Origin: Nostoc sp. NMS8
Lineage (GTDB): Bacteria > Cyanobacteriota > Cyanobacteriia > Cyanobacteriales > Nostocaceae
Assembly (NCBI RefSeq): GCF_017115045.1
Contig: NZ_JABXKK010000074.1
Coordinates: 1 to 53,864 of the forward strand
Reading direction: 5' to 3'
DNA: 53,864 nucleotides
Shown here: in pieces, positions 36,149 to 45,835 of the stretch
Numbering within the stretch: position 1 is the first letter of the stretch
Layout: the number at the start of each line of letters is the position of its first letter
Program-made: the position numbers and the translations under genes
The notes under the pieces: generated by a model
What the model was told of the DNA's origin: nothing
The model's input: the letters and a program-made list of their open reading frames with translations, nothing else
The model's database searches: none

Positions 36149-37447
36149 ATGATTCAATTACGAAAATTTAAACAACTTGTTGCTTTCGTACTGCTTGGCT
36201 TATTAACCACTTGGATTGTAAGTTGCAGTACAGGCAATGTTAGTAAAAGTACGAAACAAGCTACTTCAAGAGTGGCAACTGTTGAGTTTTGGACAATGCA
36301 ACTCCAACCTCAATTTACCGACTACTTCAAAAGCTTAATTGCAAATTTTGAATCACAAAATCCAGGTATAAAGGTTAACTGGGTTGATATACCTTGGGCA
36401 GCAATGGAGAACAAAATATTAACAGCTGTCTCCGCAAAAACGCCACCTGATGTAGTTAACCTCAATCCGGGTTTTGCTTCCCAACTTGCCGGACGAAATG
36501 CCTGGTTAGATTTAGATGCGAAAGTCTCAAATGATGTACGTTCCTCCTATCTGCCAAATATCTGGAAAGCAAGTGTGCTGAATGGCAAGAGTTTTGGGAT
36601 TCCCTGGTATCTCACCACACGGTTAACCATTTATAACACTGATTTATTAAAACAGGCAGGTATCAATAAAGTACCTGCAACATACGGAGAATTAGCACAA
36701 GCAGCCCAACAAATTAAAGATAAGACAGGGAAATATGCCTTTTTTGTGACTTTCGTACCGCAAGATTCCGGTGAAGTGCTGGAATCTTTCGTGCAAATGG
36801 GAGTTAATCTCATAGATACTGATGGTAAAGCGGCGTTTAATTCAGCACAAGGGAAAACCGCATTTCAGTATTGGGTAGATTTGTATAAAAAAGGGTTGCT
36901 TCCTAAAGAGGCTTTAACCCAAGGACATCGCCACGCGATCGATTTATACCAATCTGGTGAGACTGTGCTTCTAGCTTCTGGGCCAGAGTTTCTCAAAACG
37001 ATCGCCAATAATGCCCCAAAGATTGCCCAAGCTACCGGAGTAGCACCTCAACTCACTGGTGACACAGGTAAGAAAAATGTCGCGGTAATGAACATAGTTA
37101 TTCCCCGCGATACTAAACAACCAGATGGCGCTGTGAAGTTTGCTTTATTTGTCACCAATGATGAAAATCAGTTAGCTTTTGCGAAAGCTGCAAATGTCCT
37201 ACCTTCTACAACCAAAGCATTGTCTGATAGTTACTTTAAAGATATTCCAGCTAATGCTTCAATCATAGAAAAAGCGCGAGTTTTGACTGCTAAAGAACTA
37301 CAACATGCAGAAATATTAACCCCTACTTTGAAGGATTTTAACAAACTGCAAAAGGCAATTTATGAGAACTTGCAAGCAGCAATGTTAGGCGAGAAGACTG
37401 TAGATAAAGCTGTAGAAGATGCAGCGCAAGAGTGGAATCAGAGGTAA
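36149..37447 (+). CDS. Sugar-type ABC transporter substrate-binding lipoprotein
   Basis: A 432-residue family 1 extracellular solute-binding protein. A lipoprotein signal ends in the lipobox IVSC (Cys26). The mature part begins VEFWTMQLQPQFTDYFKSL and includes VNWVDIPWAAMENKILTAV and YGELAQAAQQIKDKTGKYAF, typical of maltose/glycerol-phosphate-type binding proteins. The ligand cannot be read from the sequence. No permease or ATPase genes are adjacent, so it is orphaned here or works with components encoded elsewhere. Confidence 0.85.
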   Translation: MIQLRKFKQLVAFVLLGLLTTWIVSCSTGNVSKSTKQATSRVATVEFWTMQLQPQFTDYFKSLIANFESQNPGIKVNWVDIPWAAMENKILTAVSAKTPPDVVNLNPGFASQLAGRNAWLDLDAKVSNDVRSSYLPNIWKASVLNGKSFGIPWYLTTRLTIYNTDLLKQAGINKVPATYGELAQAAQQIKDKTGKYAFFVTFVPQDSGEVLESFVQMGVNLIDTDGKAAFNSAQGKTAFQYWVDLYKKGLLPKEALTQGHRHAIDLYQSGETVLLASGPEFLKTIANNAPKIAQATGVAPQLTGDTGKKNVAVMNIVIPRDTKQPDGAVKFALFVTNDENQLAFAKAANVLPSTTKALSDSYFKDIPANASIIEKARVLTAKELQHAEILTPTLKDFNKLQKAIYENLQAAMLGEKTVDKAVEDAAQEWNQR

Positions 37448-37480
37448 TGGGCATTGGGGATTGGGAAGAAATTTAATGCC

Positions 37481-38758
37481 CTATTCGCTATTCTCCATTT
37501 GTAAAAAATCGCCTACTAAATAAAGGGAACCACACAAAACGATTAAATTGCCTGTGGTAGCGGCTTCTAAAGCTGTGAGTAAATTTGGATGGATTTGGCG
37601 ATCGCTTAATTCGGGACAGAGGTTGTAAGCTAGGTTTGATAAGTAGTCTAAATCGGCGGAAGTTCTACCAGGAAAGGGTTCTACTGGTATTGGTACTAAA
37701 AAAAGGCGATCGCCTGGTCGCAGTAAAGCGGTAAAAATATCAGTATGATCCTTGTCGGCAAACATTCCTATAACCCAATTGACTGGCTTATGAGTAACTG
37801 CGTCTAAGCTATCAATATACTGGCGGAGAACTTGGGCGGCGGCGGTATTATGAGCGCCATCAACTAATAATTTATGGTTTTTCCAAGTAGTCCATTGCAT
37901 TCGCCCTGGCCATTGGGTTTTTGCCATGCCGTTAATTATGGCTTCTTCTGAAATCTGCCAACCTTGTTCCTGGAGAATTTCTAACGCACCTAAGGCCAAA
38001 GCTGAATTAGTTAACTGAATTTGTCCCGCTAATGGCAAAGCATATTTAATTAACTTTGAATTTTGAATTGTTTCATATTCTGCCCATCCTGTAGCGATTT
38101 CATGGGCGGGTTGAGGCGTAAAAAGCGGACATTCTAATTCTAAAGCACGCGATCGCACCACCTTGTCTGCCTCTGGTGGCAATGGCCCAACCACAACAGG
38201 ACATCCAGGTTTGAGAATACCTGCTTTTTCTCTCGCAATGTCAGCTATGGTAGGGCCAAGTTGCTGCCAGTGTTCCCGGCTAATGGAAGTGATGATTGTA
38301 ACCAGGGGTTCTAAACAGACATTTGTCGCATCTAAGCGTCCTCCTAGTCCAACTTCTACCACAGCCACATCAACTTGCTGCTGGGCAAAATATAACCAAG
38401 CAGCCGCCGTAATTACTTCAAACTGAGTTGCTGATTCTTCATCAGGGCGAATCACTGTTTGGACTTTTTCTAATAATTGGCTCAATTCCTCAGAGGAAAT
38501 TGGCTGTTCATTCAGACAAATACGTTCCGTCCAATCAACTAAATGAGGGGAAGTGTAGCGTCCTGTCCGATAACCAGCCTCAGTGAGTACTGAGGAAAGA
38601 TAGGCACAGACTGAACCTTTCCCATTAGTTCCAGCAACGTGAATTACCGAGACTTGATGATGAGGATTGCCAAGATTTGCCAATAGATTGACAATGCGAT
38701 CGAGTCCCAGATGGACACCAAAGCGTTGCAGGGGTTGTATTACAGAATCGATATTCAA
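37481..38758 (-). CDS. folC: Folylpolyglutamate synthase / dihydrofolate synthase
   Basis: A 425-residue Mur-ligase-type enzyme that adds glutamate to folates. ATP-binding P-loop VAGTNGKGSVCAYLSS (43-58), folate/substrate loops YTSPHLVDWTERI and EVGLGGRLDATN, and the C-terminal LLVDGAHNTAAAQVLRQYI. The start appears to be TTG at 38758 (MNIDSVIQPLQRFGVHLGLDRIVNLL is conserved to the first residues); no clear ribosome binding site precedes it. Length is normal. It is followed by short GGGGATTGGG-type sequence. Confidence 0.92.
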   Translation of the reverse strand: MNIDSVIQPLQRFGVHLGLDRIVNLLANLGNPHHQVSVIHVAGTNGKGSVCAYLSSVLTEAGYRTGRYTSPHLVDWTERICLNEQPISSEELSQLLEKVQTVIRPDEESATQFEVITAAAWLYFAQQQVDVAVVEVGLGGRLDATNVCLEPLVTIITSISREHWQQLGPTIADIAREKAGILKPGCPVVVGPLPPEADKVVRSRALELECPLFTPQPAHEIATGWAEYETIQNSKLIKYALPLAGQIQLTNSALALGALEILQEQGWQISEEAIINGMAKTQWPGRMQWTTWKNHKLLVDGAHNTAAAQVLRQYIDSLDAVTHKPVNWVIGMFADKDHTDIFTALLRPGDRLFLVPIPVEPFPGRTSADLDYLSNLAYNLCPELSDRQIHPNLLTALEAATTGNLIVLCGSLYLVGDFLQMENSE

Positions 38759-38893
38759 GAAGGGAGTGGGGAGAAATCAATTAAAAAGTAAAAATAGACT
38801 GAAAAAGAGGTGGCTAAAGTTTCCCGCAGGCTGAGGCGGACAAGGGTATGAGGGAGAATATTAAACCCTATACCCCATGCCCAACTAATCAAT

Positions 38894-39019
38894 TTAGGCT
38901 TCTCGATCCAAAAAGCCTTGAATTTGTCTTAAAGCCGCAGCGCCAATATTAAACACTGCCCAACCAGCGGCAATTGCAACTGGTGCTAAAACGATCGCTA
39001 TACGGAAATCGATATCCAT
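38894..39019 (-). CDS. psbY: Photosystem II protein PsbY
   Basis: A 41-residue single-span protein: [20 protein letters not shown], then [21 protein letters not shown]. It has the PsbY pattern of a short acidic N-terminus, one membrane helix (about 6-30) containing GWAVFNI, and a basic tail. PsbY is a peripheral subunit at the edge of photosystem II near cytochrome b559. The ATG at 39019 is preceded by AGAGGGG at a good distance. Because it is so short it is easily missed by ORF searches. It lies 135 bases before folC, transcribed in the same direction. Confidence 0.9.
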   Translation of the reverse strand: MDIDFRIAIVLAPVAIAAGWAVFNIGAAALRQIQGFLDREA

Positions 39020-39152
39020 ATCTAGAACCCCTCTCTTAAGTAGAAATTAAAGTTTTGTCAACTGCTCTCATTTTTATTTTTAGCTGAAGTGGGCAATTTT
39101 TCCAACTAGATATGTAAAGAATATTTAAATTGTGGGGCATTGGGCATGGAAA

Positions 39153-39247
39153 AGAGGCGGAGGGGCAGGGAGCAGGGAGCAGAGGGGAAAGAGGTAATTT
39201 TTATTCTCCCCCTTGCCCCCTGCTCCCTTGCTTCTCCCCCTTGCCCC
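39153..39247. repeat. G/C-skewed inverted repeat of GGGAGCAG units
   Basis: A run of GGGGCAGGGAGCAGGGAGC is followed after about 15 bases by its inverted relatives (CTCCCCCTTGCCCCCTGCTC). It can form a long imperfect hairpin and lies after the gamma-carbonic anhydrase gene, before the psbY promoter. The same unit has invaded the M16 protease gene at 41991-42049. Confidence 0.6.
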
Positions 39248-39252
39248 AGTCC

Positions 39253-39780
39253 CTAAGCCTTGCTAAAACCAATATCACTACCCTTCCCAGCATGAACTAA
39301 AGCTAACTTTTGATAGCGTTTAGCATGTTCAATCAGTTCTGCGGCTTCAATTTCTGTTACTTGGCGTAATACTTTACCCGGAATACCGACAACTAGGGAT
39401 AAAGGCGGTACATTTTTAGTTACTACTGCACCAGCACCAATAATGCTACCAGCGCCTACTCTTACCCCATCTAAAATCACTGCGCCAATGCCAATCAAAC
39501 TTCCACGCTCAATGTAAGCAGAATGAACCACAGCCCGGTGTCCTACGGTAATATAATCTTCTAAGATTGTTGGAAAACCAGGATCGCCATGTAGAATTGC
39601 ACCATCTTGAATATTTGTGTATTCGCCAATTTCAATCCGTTCTACATCTCCCCTAACAACTGCTCCATACCAAATGCTCACTCCTGGTGCTATATTTACC
39701 GAACCCATAACAACAGCATTATCTGCGATAAAGGCAGCTTGAGAAAAATCAGGAGATGTCCAGTAAGAAGCGGTAGACAC
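39253..39780 (-). CDS. Gamma-carbonic anhydrase-like hexapeptide-repeat protein
   Basis: A 175-residue left-handed beta-helix protein: [39 protein letters not shown], then the metal-site GHRAVVHSA. All three probable zinc histidines (ILH, GH, VVH) are present. The end [27 protein letters not shown] is typical of the YrdA/PaaY branch. Carbonic anhydrase activity is plausible but many members are inactive. Start is GTG at 39780. Not a CcmM carboxysome scaffold: it has no RuBisCO-like repeats. Confidence 0.87.
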   Translation of the reverse strand: MSTASYWTSPDFSQAAFIADNAVVMGSVNIAPGVSIWYGAVVRGDVERIEIGEYTNIQDGAILHGDPGFPTILEDYITVGHRAVVHSAYIERGSLIGIGAVILDGVRVGAGSIIGAGAVVTKNVPPLSLVVGIPGKVLRQVTEIEAAELIEHAKRYQKLALVHAGKGSDIGFSKA

Positions 39781-40010
39781 GATAGAATATGAATATGGTA
39801 CTCAGGAACACTGGAGAAACTCCAACCTTTGAGGCTGGCTGCATAACCAGAATATCACAGCGTCAAACCTCTACGCTGAGGAAAACACTAGTGAATAATG
39901 TTCCTGCCGCAACACCGTGTCTATGCAGCAGTGAGCAAGTAACCCAAAGTGGTTGAGCCGAATTGTATAATCCAACCCACTAGTGCTGGTGAAGACAAAA
40001 TTATGTTTGT
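39781..40010. other. Divergent intergenic region with small hairpins
   Basis: It contains TGGAGAAACTCCA (39814 region) and a CTGGCTGCATAACCAG hairpin, then a stretch of balanced composition to about 39960. This could be a short non-coding RNA or leader of the next gene; I cannot match it to a known family. Confidence 0.25.
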
Positions 40011-40532
40011 ATGCACTTCATGATGAATCCAGGTTTGCAGTACCCGATGTTTGGGCCGGAAATACAGTGTCCCCATTGTCGCCAGACTATTCCGGCGCTG
40101 ACACTAACAGATACCTATTTATGTCCTCGTCATGGCGCCTTTGAAGCTAATCCTGAAAATGGAGAGTTAATCCATTTGCAATCGGGGCGTCATTGGCGGA
40201 GGTGGAATAATGAATGGTATAGACAGCATACTCATCCTGATGGTATTCGCTTTGAAATTCACGAAGCATTAGATAAGCTCTATACCCAAGGCTTTCGAGC
40301 AACACGAGTGATTATTGCCCGACGCTATCAGGAATTGATGAGTGGCTATTTAGAACGCAGTACGCCTTGGCGTTCTGGACAACCAGAAGCAACTGCTGCG
40401 CGTTTGTATGGCTTACCTGTGGAGTTTAGCCCGGATACCTCGGAAGATCCCTCTTGGGAAGTAATTAATTTTGACTTGGAAAAAGAGCCTGGCGTCCCTG
40501 TGCGCTACCCTTATTTCAGGTTGTTTGAGTAA
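40011..40532 (+). CDS. TIGR02652-type conserved cyanobacterial protein
   Basis: A 173-residue protein with an N-terminal zinc-ribbon-like pattern (IQCPHCRQTI...TYLCPRHGAF) and a conserved core HWRRWNNEWYRQHTHPDGIRFEIHEALDKL, GFRATRVIIARRYQELMSGYLE, ending EPGVPVRYPYFRLFE. I recognise it as the cyanobacterial TIGR02652-type family. Function is not known; nucleic-acid or protein binding through zinc is a guess. The start could also be the ATG nine bases further. Confidence 0.75.
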   Translation: MHFMMNPGLQYPMFGPEIQCPHCRQTIPALTLTDTYLCPRHGAFEANPENGELIHLQSGRHWRRWNNEWYRQHTHPDGIRFEIHEALDKLYTQGFRATRVIIARRYQELMSGYLERSTPWRSGQPEATAARLYGLPVEFSPDTSEDPSWEVINFDLEKEPGVPVRYPYFRLFE

Positions 40533-40533
40533 T

Positions 40534-40602
40534 GGTCATTAGTCATTTGTCATTAGTGAATAACTAAGGACAAATGACTAAGGACTAAGGACTAAGGACT
40601 AA
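40534..40602. repeat. Heptamer tandem repeats (STRR) before the second VOC gene
   Basis: TCATTAG/TCATTTG units are followed by AAGGACT/ACAAATG units in inverted relation, the last ending two bases before the VOC gene's ATG. The repeat AAGGACT therefore provides the only ribosome-binding-like sequence. Confidence 0.75.
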
Positions 40603-40603
40603 T

Positions 40604-41047
40604 ATGCACCACGCTTCTATTCGGACTGCGAATATTCATCGAGCGATCGCTTTCTACGAACATTTAGGGTTTACAATCTCGGAACGCTTTACCACTGGCT
40701 ACACCCTAGCTTGCTGGATGGAAGGATTGGGCGGCAGAATTGAACTAATCCAAATTCCCGAACCCAAACCAGCCCCAGATGCTTTTAATGATGAGCATTA
40801 TGTGGGGTATTATCATCTCTCGTTCGATTTAACTGAGATTACACCAGATTTACCTAGCTGGTTGACAAATTTACAAGAGCGTATATTACTTAGTGCTGAG
40901 AGTCAAACCCAAGAATTACAACCGTTGAAGATACTTTTAGAACCGACACAACAGCAAATAGGCGATCGCATTTACGAAGTAGCTTTTATTGCTGATACTG
41001 ATGGCTTACCTCTAGAATTCATTCGGGTTTTAGCAAAACTCCCATAA
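40604..41047 (+). CDS. VOC (glyoxalase/bleomycin-resistance-like) family protein
   Basis: A 147-residue VOC protein: MHHASIRTANIHRAIAFYEH near the start with the metal-type His, LGGRIELIQIPEP, and the second-half ADTDGLPLEFIRV. The function is not determined. It begins directly after a heptamer array (40534-40602). The preceding gene ends 71 bases upstream on the same strand; they may be cotranscribed. Unrelated at close range to the VOC gene at 18837-19331. Confidence 0.82.
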   Translation: MHHASIRTANIHRAIAFYEHLGFTISERFTTGYTLACWMEGLGGRIELIQIPEPKPAPDAFNDEHYVGYYHLSFDLTEITPDLPSWLTNLQERILLSAESQTQELQPLKILLEPTQQQIGDRIYEVAFIADTDGLPLEFIRVLAKLP

Positions 41048-41184
41048 TTTAGCTTTTTATTACCTTTATTGCTAATATATTGTTTTTCTGTATTGTTGCT
41101 GAGGTAAAAGGTTTTTTTACCAGATAAAACTGTATTCACTCAAAAAAATATGTAGCTTATTTTACAGATATATCTTTTAGATAC

Positions 41185-44019
41185 ATGTATGTATTTTCTA
41201 AATTTTATAGATATCCTTTGCCGTTATTAATTTTAAGCTTATGGCTACTAGCAGTTTTGTTATTGAGCGATCAACCTGCTCATAGCCAACATTCAGTTAT
41301 CTCTAATAAAGAAAAATATCAGTCAACCTTGCTAGTAAAAAGAATAATGCCCTCAACACTGACAGAAAATGTCCGCAAGACAGTGCTAGAAAATGGTCTA
41401 ACTGTCCTGACAAAGGAAGTACATACTGCGCCAGTGGTGACGGTGCAGGTGTGGTATAAGGTTGGCTCACGCAATGAAGAATCGGGCGTGAATGGCATTG
41501 CCCACCAGTTAGAACACATGATGTTTAAAGGCACTCGAAATCGTCCGATTCAATTTGGACGTTTGTTTAGTGTTTTAGGTAGTGATTCTAATGCTTTTAC
41601 CAGCTATGACCAAACGGCATATTACGGTACTGTGGAACGAAACAAGCTAAAAGCGCTTTTAGTGCTAGAAGCAGACAGGATGCAAAATTCCCACATTGAG
41701 CCAGAGCAACTAGCGAGTGAGAAGCGGGTAGTAATTTCCGAGTTGCAAGGTTACGAAAATAGTCCAGAATATCGCCTCAATCGCGCCGTCATGCAAGCGG
41801 TGTTTCCCAATCATGCTTATGGGTTGCCTGTAGGTGGTACTAAAGCTGATGTCGAGAAATTTGAAGTTGAGCAGGTAGAGAAATATTACCGCAATTTTTA
41901 CAATCCCGATAATGCCGTCTTAGTAATTGTGGGAGATTTTCAAACTGCAAACACTCTAGAAACAATTAAAGAGACGTTTGGCAAAATACCCAGAGGGCAG
42001 GAAGGGGGCAGGGAGCAGGGGGCAGGGAGCAGGGGGCAAGAGGCAGGAGTTATTTCTCCATCCCTCAGCACTCCCATCGTATTGCGAGAACCGGGAGTAG
42101 GGCGACTGTTACAAGTTGTGTATCCGTTACCAGATGCAAATCAACCAGATGTACCTGCGTTGGATGTGATGGATTACATCTTGACTGAGGGGCGGAATTC
42201 TAGACTTTATCAGGCATTAGTGGAATCAGGTTTAGCGAGTGAAGTTGCGGCATCCGTTACCAGTTTGCGAGAATCTGGCTGGTATGAGGTGTTGGTGACG
42301 GCTGGATCTAAACAAGATTTGAAAAAAATTGACTTAATGTTGAGTAGTGCGATCGCTAATGTAGCAGAAAAAGGCGTGACATCTGAGGAAGTTGAACAAG
42401 CCAAAACCCAGTTAATCGCAGATGTAATTTTGAGTAACCGTGATATCACCTCTCAAGCCATGCGATTGGGCACTGATGAGACAACTGCTGGTGATTATCG
42501 CTACACAGACCGCTATTTGGCAGCTGTCCGGTTGGTGAAGCCGACAGATATTGTGACTGTAATTAACAAATACCTCACAAAAGAAGTACGTACAGTAGGC
42601 TTTTTTGAACCAACCCAGAAACTAATAACAGAAGTTAGCGACAAACCAGACTCAGCCCAAACTACAGAAAATTTCTCTCCTCTAGCATTTGTGCTTCCTT
42701 CTGAGGTGATGAAATACTTACCACCTGTGGATTTGGCTACAGATGCAATCGCTCAAGTATTACCACAGGAATTTAAATTTACTAACGGATTGCGGATATT
42801 ACTGTTACCCGATCGTAGTACTCCCACCGTTACCCTAAGCGGCCATATTCAAGCCGGGACGGAATTTGATCCAGACAATAAAGCTGGATTGGCTGCTTTT
42901 GTGGCAGAGAACTTGCTAAATGGCACTAATAACAAGGATGTTTTAAATATTGCCAAAGTCTTGGCAGAAAGAGGGGCGAGTTTAGACTTTCAAACCCACC
43001 GAGAAGGTGTGCATATTGAGGGCGATAGTTTAGCAGAGGATTTACCGATACTTTTGGAAGTATTGGCAGATGTTGTGAAAAATAGTACCTTTCCAGTTAA
43101 AGAACTGGAACTGCATCGTCAACAAACTTTAACCGATTTGCAACTTGAATTAGATGAGCCATCAGAAGTAGCTAGAAGAATATTTGTTCAGTCAATTTAC
43201 CCGAAAAAACATCCCTTACATACCTTTCCCACGGAGGAGAGTTTACAGCAGATTCAGCGCCAGGATGTGATTGATTTCAAAGCTAAACATTATCGTCCAG
43301 ATACGACAGTGCTAGCGCTGGTGGGAGATTTTGATCTAGACAAAGTGCGATCGCTGATTAACAATGAGTTTGGAGACTGGGAAGTTAGCGGCCAAGCACC
43401 CACATTAAAATATCCTACGGTATCAATGCCGGAGGAAATCGTGAGTGTAAACCCAGTTTTACCAGATAAAACCCAAGCTGTTACATATATGGGTTACACA
43501 GGCATTAACCGTTACGATCGTCGGTTTCATGCCGCCTTAGTATTGAACCAGATTTTGGGAGGCGATACCTTATCTAGTAGACTGGGGGCAGAAGTGCGCG
43601 ATCGCCAAGGTTTAAGCTATGGAATTTATAGCTACTTCCAAGCCGGGAAGAATGCGGGCACATTTTTGATAGAAATGCAAACTAGTCCTGAAGATACCAG
43701 TAAAGCGATCGCTAGTACCCGCGAAATCCTACAACAAATCCATCAACAAGGCGTCACCGCACTAGAAGTCGAAACAGCTAAACGCACTCTTATCAGTAAC
43801 TACAACGTTTCTCTGGCCAACCCAGAAGAATTAACAGATAGAATTCTGATGAATGAGGTGTATGGACTAGATAAAGTAGAATTGCACTCCTTCACTGATA
43901 AAATTCAGAAAGTCACTGTTGACCAAGTTAATCAAGCGGCTCGTGAGTTGCTCCACCCAGATAAAATCGTGGTTGTTACTGCTGGCCCATCTGTATTAGC
44001 AGAGAAAAACATTAGGTGA
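41185..44019 (+). CDS. M16 family zinc metallopeptidase, two-domain
   Basis: A 944-residue exported protease with a signal anchor (about 10-30). The N-terminal M16 domain has the inverted zinc motif HQLEH (HxxEH) and the distal Glu in SEKRVVISELQGYENSPE. The C-terminal M16 domain (about 510-930) lacks HxxEH but has the R/Y pair in LSSRLGAEVRDRQGLSYGIYSYF, as in the pitrilysin-type heterodimers fused here into one chain. A Gly/Gln/Arg-rich insertion (about 270-292) in the first domain comes from the intergenic GGGAGCAG repeat (41991-42049). Substrates unknown; peptide processing in the periplasm is likely. Confidence 0.9.
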   Translation: MYVFSKFYRYPLPLLILSLWLLAVLLLSDQPAHSQHSVISNKEKYQSTLLVKRIMPSTLTENVRKTVLENGLTVLTKEVHTAPVVTVQVWYKVGSRNEESGVNGIAHQLEHMMFKGTRNRPIQFGRLFSVLGSDSNAFTSYDQTAYYGTVERNKLKALLVLEADRMQNSHIEPEQLASEKRVVISELQGYENSPEYRLNRAVMQAVFPNHAYGLPVGGTKADVEKFEVEQVEKYYRNFYNPDNAVLVIVGDFQTANTLETIKETFGKIPRGQEGGREQGAGSRGQEAGVISPSLSTPIVLREPGVGRLLQVVYPLPDANQPDVPALDVMDYILTEGRNSRLYQALVESGLASEVAASVTSLRESGWYEVLVTAGSKQDLKKIDLMLSSAIANVAEKGVTSEEVEQAKTQLIADVILSNRDITSQAMRLGTDETTAGDYRYTDRYLAAVRLVKPTDIVTVINKYLTKEVRTVGFFEPTQKLITEVSDKPDSAQTTENFSPLAFVLPSEVMKYLPPVDLATDAIAQVLPQEFKFTNGLRILLLPDRSTPTVTLSGHIQAGTEFDPDNKAGLAAFVAENLLNGTNNKDVLNIAKVLAERGASLDFQTHREGVHIEGDSLAEDLPILLEVLADVVKNSTFPVKELELHRQQTLTDLQLELDEPSEVARRIFVQSIYPKKHPLHTFPTEESLQQIQRQDVIDFKAKHYRPDTTVLALVGDFDLDKVRSLINNEFGDWEVSGQAPTLKYPTVSMPEEIVSVNPVLPDKTQAVTYMGYTGINRYDRRFHAALVLNQILGGDTLSSRLGAEVRDRQGLSYGIYSYFQAGKNAGTFLIEMQTSPEDTSKAIASTREILQQIHQQGVTALEVETAKRTLISNYNVSLANPEELTDRILMNEVYGLDKVELHSFTDKIQKVTVDQVNQAARELLHPDKIVVVTAGPSVLAEKNIR
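41991..42049 (+). repeat. In-frame GGGAGCAGGGGGCA repeat insertion in the M16 protease gene
   Basis: A run of GGGAGCAG/GGGGCAG units encodes Gly, Arg, Gln, Glu and Ser only, unlike the flanking conserved sequence (GKIPRG and VISPSL). The same repeat is intergenic at 39153-39247. Confidence 0.75.
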
Positions 44020-44112
44020 AAATGGGCATTGGGAATGGGGCACTGGGCATGGATAATGAAGAATATCTATTAATTATTCCTACTCCTCACCATTGCCTTT
44101 TGAGAACTACCG

Positions 44113-44637
44113 ATGAAAATTTACAACCATTTATCCCAAATTGTAATTACATCTCTTACTTTTGCCGCTATTACTTGGCTACAAATATTACGGCGTAACT
44201 ACGTGATATTTACATTGCTTTTGGGACTAAATTTCATCGTTGCTACTCCCGCAATGGCGGCAAATTTGTCTGGCGATTTGCTCAAGCAACCAGCTACAGA
44301 AATTACAATTAACTTGGGTAATTCGGCTAACGAACTGAAGTTTGAGCCAAATCATCTGGAATTCGTAACTGGCAAACGCTATCAACTAACGCTTACCAAT
44401 CCCAGCCAACTGAAACACTATTTTACTGCTAAAGATTTTGCCGATGGCATCTGGACACAAAAAGTCCAAGCAGGCAAAGTAGAAATCAAAGGAGCCATTC
44501 ACGAACTAGAACTCAAGCCAGGTGCAGAGGCAGAATGGGTATTTGTGCCTCTGAAATCTGGTGATTATGGCTTACGTTGTACAATACCAGGACATACAGA
44601 AGCCGGTATGACTGGAGAAATTGCCATCAAGAATTAA
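44113..44637 (+). CDS. Cupredoxin-domain protein, secreted
   Basis: A 174-residue protein with a hydrophobic N-terminus (two stretches up to about 50) cleaved near TPAMAANL, so it is exported to the periplasm or lumen. The cupredoxin fold follows, with possible type 1 copper ligands: the His in LKHYFTAKDF, Cys and His in YGLRCTIPGH and the Met in AGMTGE. The ligand set is that of a plastocyanin/azurin-like site, but the protein is not plastocyanin. Electron-transfer partner unknown; a cytochrome-c-oxidase-type context is lacking. The gene starts 93 bases after the protease gene. Confidence 0.82.
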   Translation: MKIYNHLSQIVITSLTFAAITWLQILRRNYVIFTLLLGLNFIVATPAMAANLSGDLLKQPATEITINLGNSANELKFEPNHLEFVTGKRYQLTLTNPSQLKHYFTAKDFADGIWTQKVQAGKVEIKGAIHELELKPGAEAEWVFVPLKSGDYGLRCTIPGHTEAGMTGEIAIKN

Positions 44638-44923
44638 AAAATAAAAATTATTAGCCTCAGTATTTGGCAGCAGTCTAATGTTTCAATTAAAGATAATTTA
44701 GCTAAATTTTACAGTGTGTAGTGAAAAATAACTTAGGGTGCTTTGGATGCAACTCCAACCATTGGGAGTATGCGAATGTGTTATTCTATATACGTTAGCG
44801 CCTAAACTGGAAGAATCCCTATCAGGGACTAAAATAACTTAAATTATAGATATTATTTCTCAACTAATTTAGAGAAAGCATTGATACTTTAGCAATCAAG
44901 CCACCTGTAATGATTAATTTCCT

Positions 44924-45751
44924 ATGAACATTTTCAGTAACTTACTTTCTCAAACAACTCAGCCTGCAACTGCAAAAAAACAGCGCCGAGGAATTGAAAT
45001 TAAATCGCCGCGTGAAATTGAAATCATGCGGCAATCAGCGATAATTGTGGCAACTGTCTTAAAAGAAATTGCCGAGCTAGTAAAGCCAGGAATGACAACG
45101 GCTGATTTGGATACTTATGCCGAAAAACGCATCCGTGAAATGGGTGCGACACCGAGCTTTAAAGGATATCACGGTTTTCCTGGTTCTATTTGCTCCAGTA
45201 TTAATAATGAAGCAGTACACGGTATTCCTAGTTCTAAGAAAGTGATTCGCGTCGGTGATGTATTAAAAGTAGATACAGGCGCTTATTACCAAGGTTTTCA
45301 TGGTGATTCTTGCATTTCAATTGCTGTTGGTGAAGTGACACAAGAAGCTGCGAAATTAATTCGCGTAGCAGAAGAAGCTTTATATAAAGGCATTGAACAA
45401 GTTAAGGCTGGTGTATACCTGCTGGACTTAGCTGGAGCAATTGAAGACCATGTGAAAGCTAATGGTTTTACTATAGTCGAAGAGTTCACTGGACACGGTG
45501 TCGGTCGTAATCTGCACGAAGAACCTTCAGTATTTAACTATCGTACCCGCGAGATGCCAAATGTTAAACTCCGTGCGGGGATGACGCTGGCAATTGAGCC
45601 AATTTTAAATGCAGGTTCTAGACACACGCGGACATTATCTGACCGTTGGACAGCAGTCACAATGGATAATTCTTTGTCGGCTCAGTTTGAGCATACAGTT
45701 TTGGTGACAGAGACAGGTTATGAGATTTTGACTGACCGTTCTAAAGTGTAA
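44924..45751 (+). CDS. map: Methionine aminopeptidase, type I
   Basis: A 275-residue enzyme removing the initiator Met from nascent proteins. Metal ligands: Asp in [15 protein letters not shown] (two Asp), His in [17 protein letters not shown], Glu in AIEPILN, and the last Glu in [33 protein letters not shown] is the usual substrate loop. The first 30 residues form a short extension rich in Gln, Thr and Lys. It is followed by a strong hairpin. Confidence 0.92.
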   Translation: MNIFSNLLSQTTQPATAKKQRRGIEIKSPREIEIMRQSAIIVATVLKEIAELVKPGMTTADLDTYAEKRIREMGATPSFKGYHGFPGSICSSINNEAVHGIPSSKKVIRVGDVLKVDTGAYYQGFHGDSCISIAVGEVTQEAAKLIRVAEEALYKGIEQVKAGVYLLDLAGAIEDHVKANGFTIVEEFTGHGVGRNLHEEPSVFNYRTREMPNVKLRAGMTLAIEPILNAGSRHTRTLSDRWTAVTMDNSLSAQFEHTVLVTETGYEILTDRSKV

Positions 45752-45784
45752 TTGTTATCTGATTTGTCAAAATTCACGGTGTCC

Positions 45785-45817
45785 AGATTCCCGACTTATT
45801 AAAGAAGTCGGGAATCT
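45785..45817. terminator. Hairpin between convergent map and the 501-residue protein gene
   Basis: A perfect 13-bp stem (AGATTCCCGACTT and complement) and a 7-base loop. It lies 34 bases past the map stop and 19 bases from the stop of the opposite gene, so it can serve both. Confidence 0.7.
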
Positions 45818-45835
45818 AATATTTAACGAATGATT

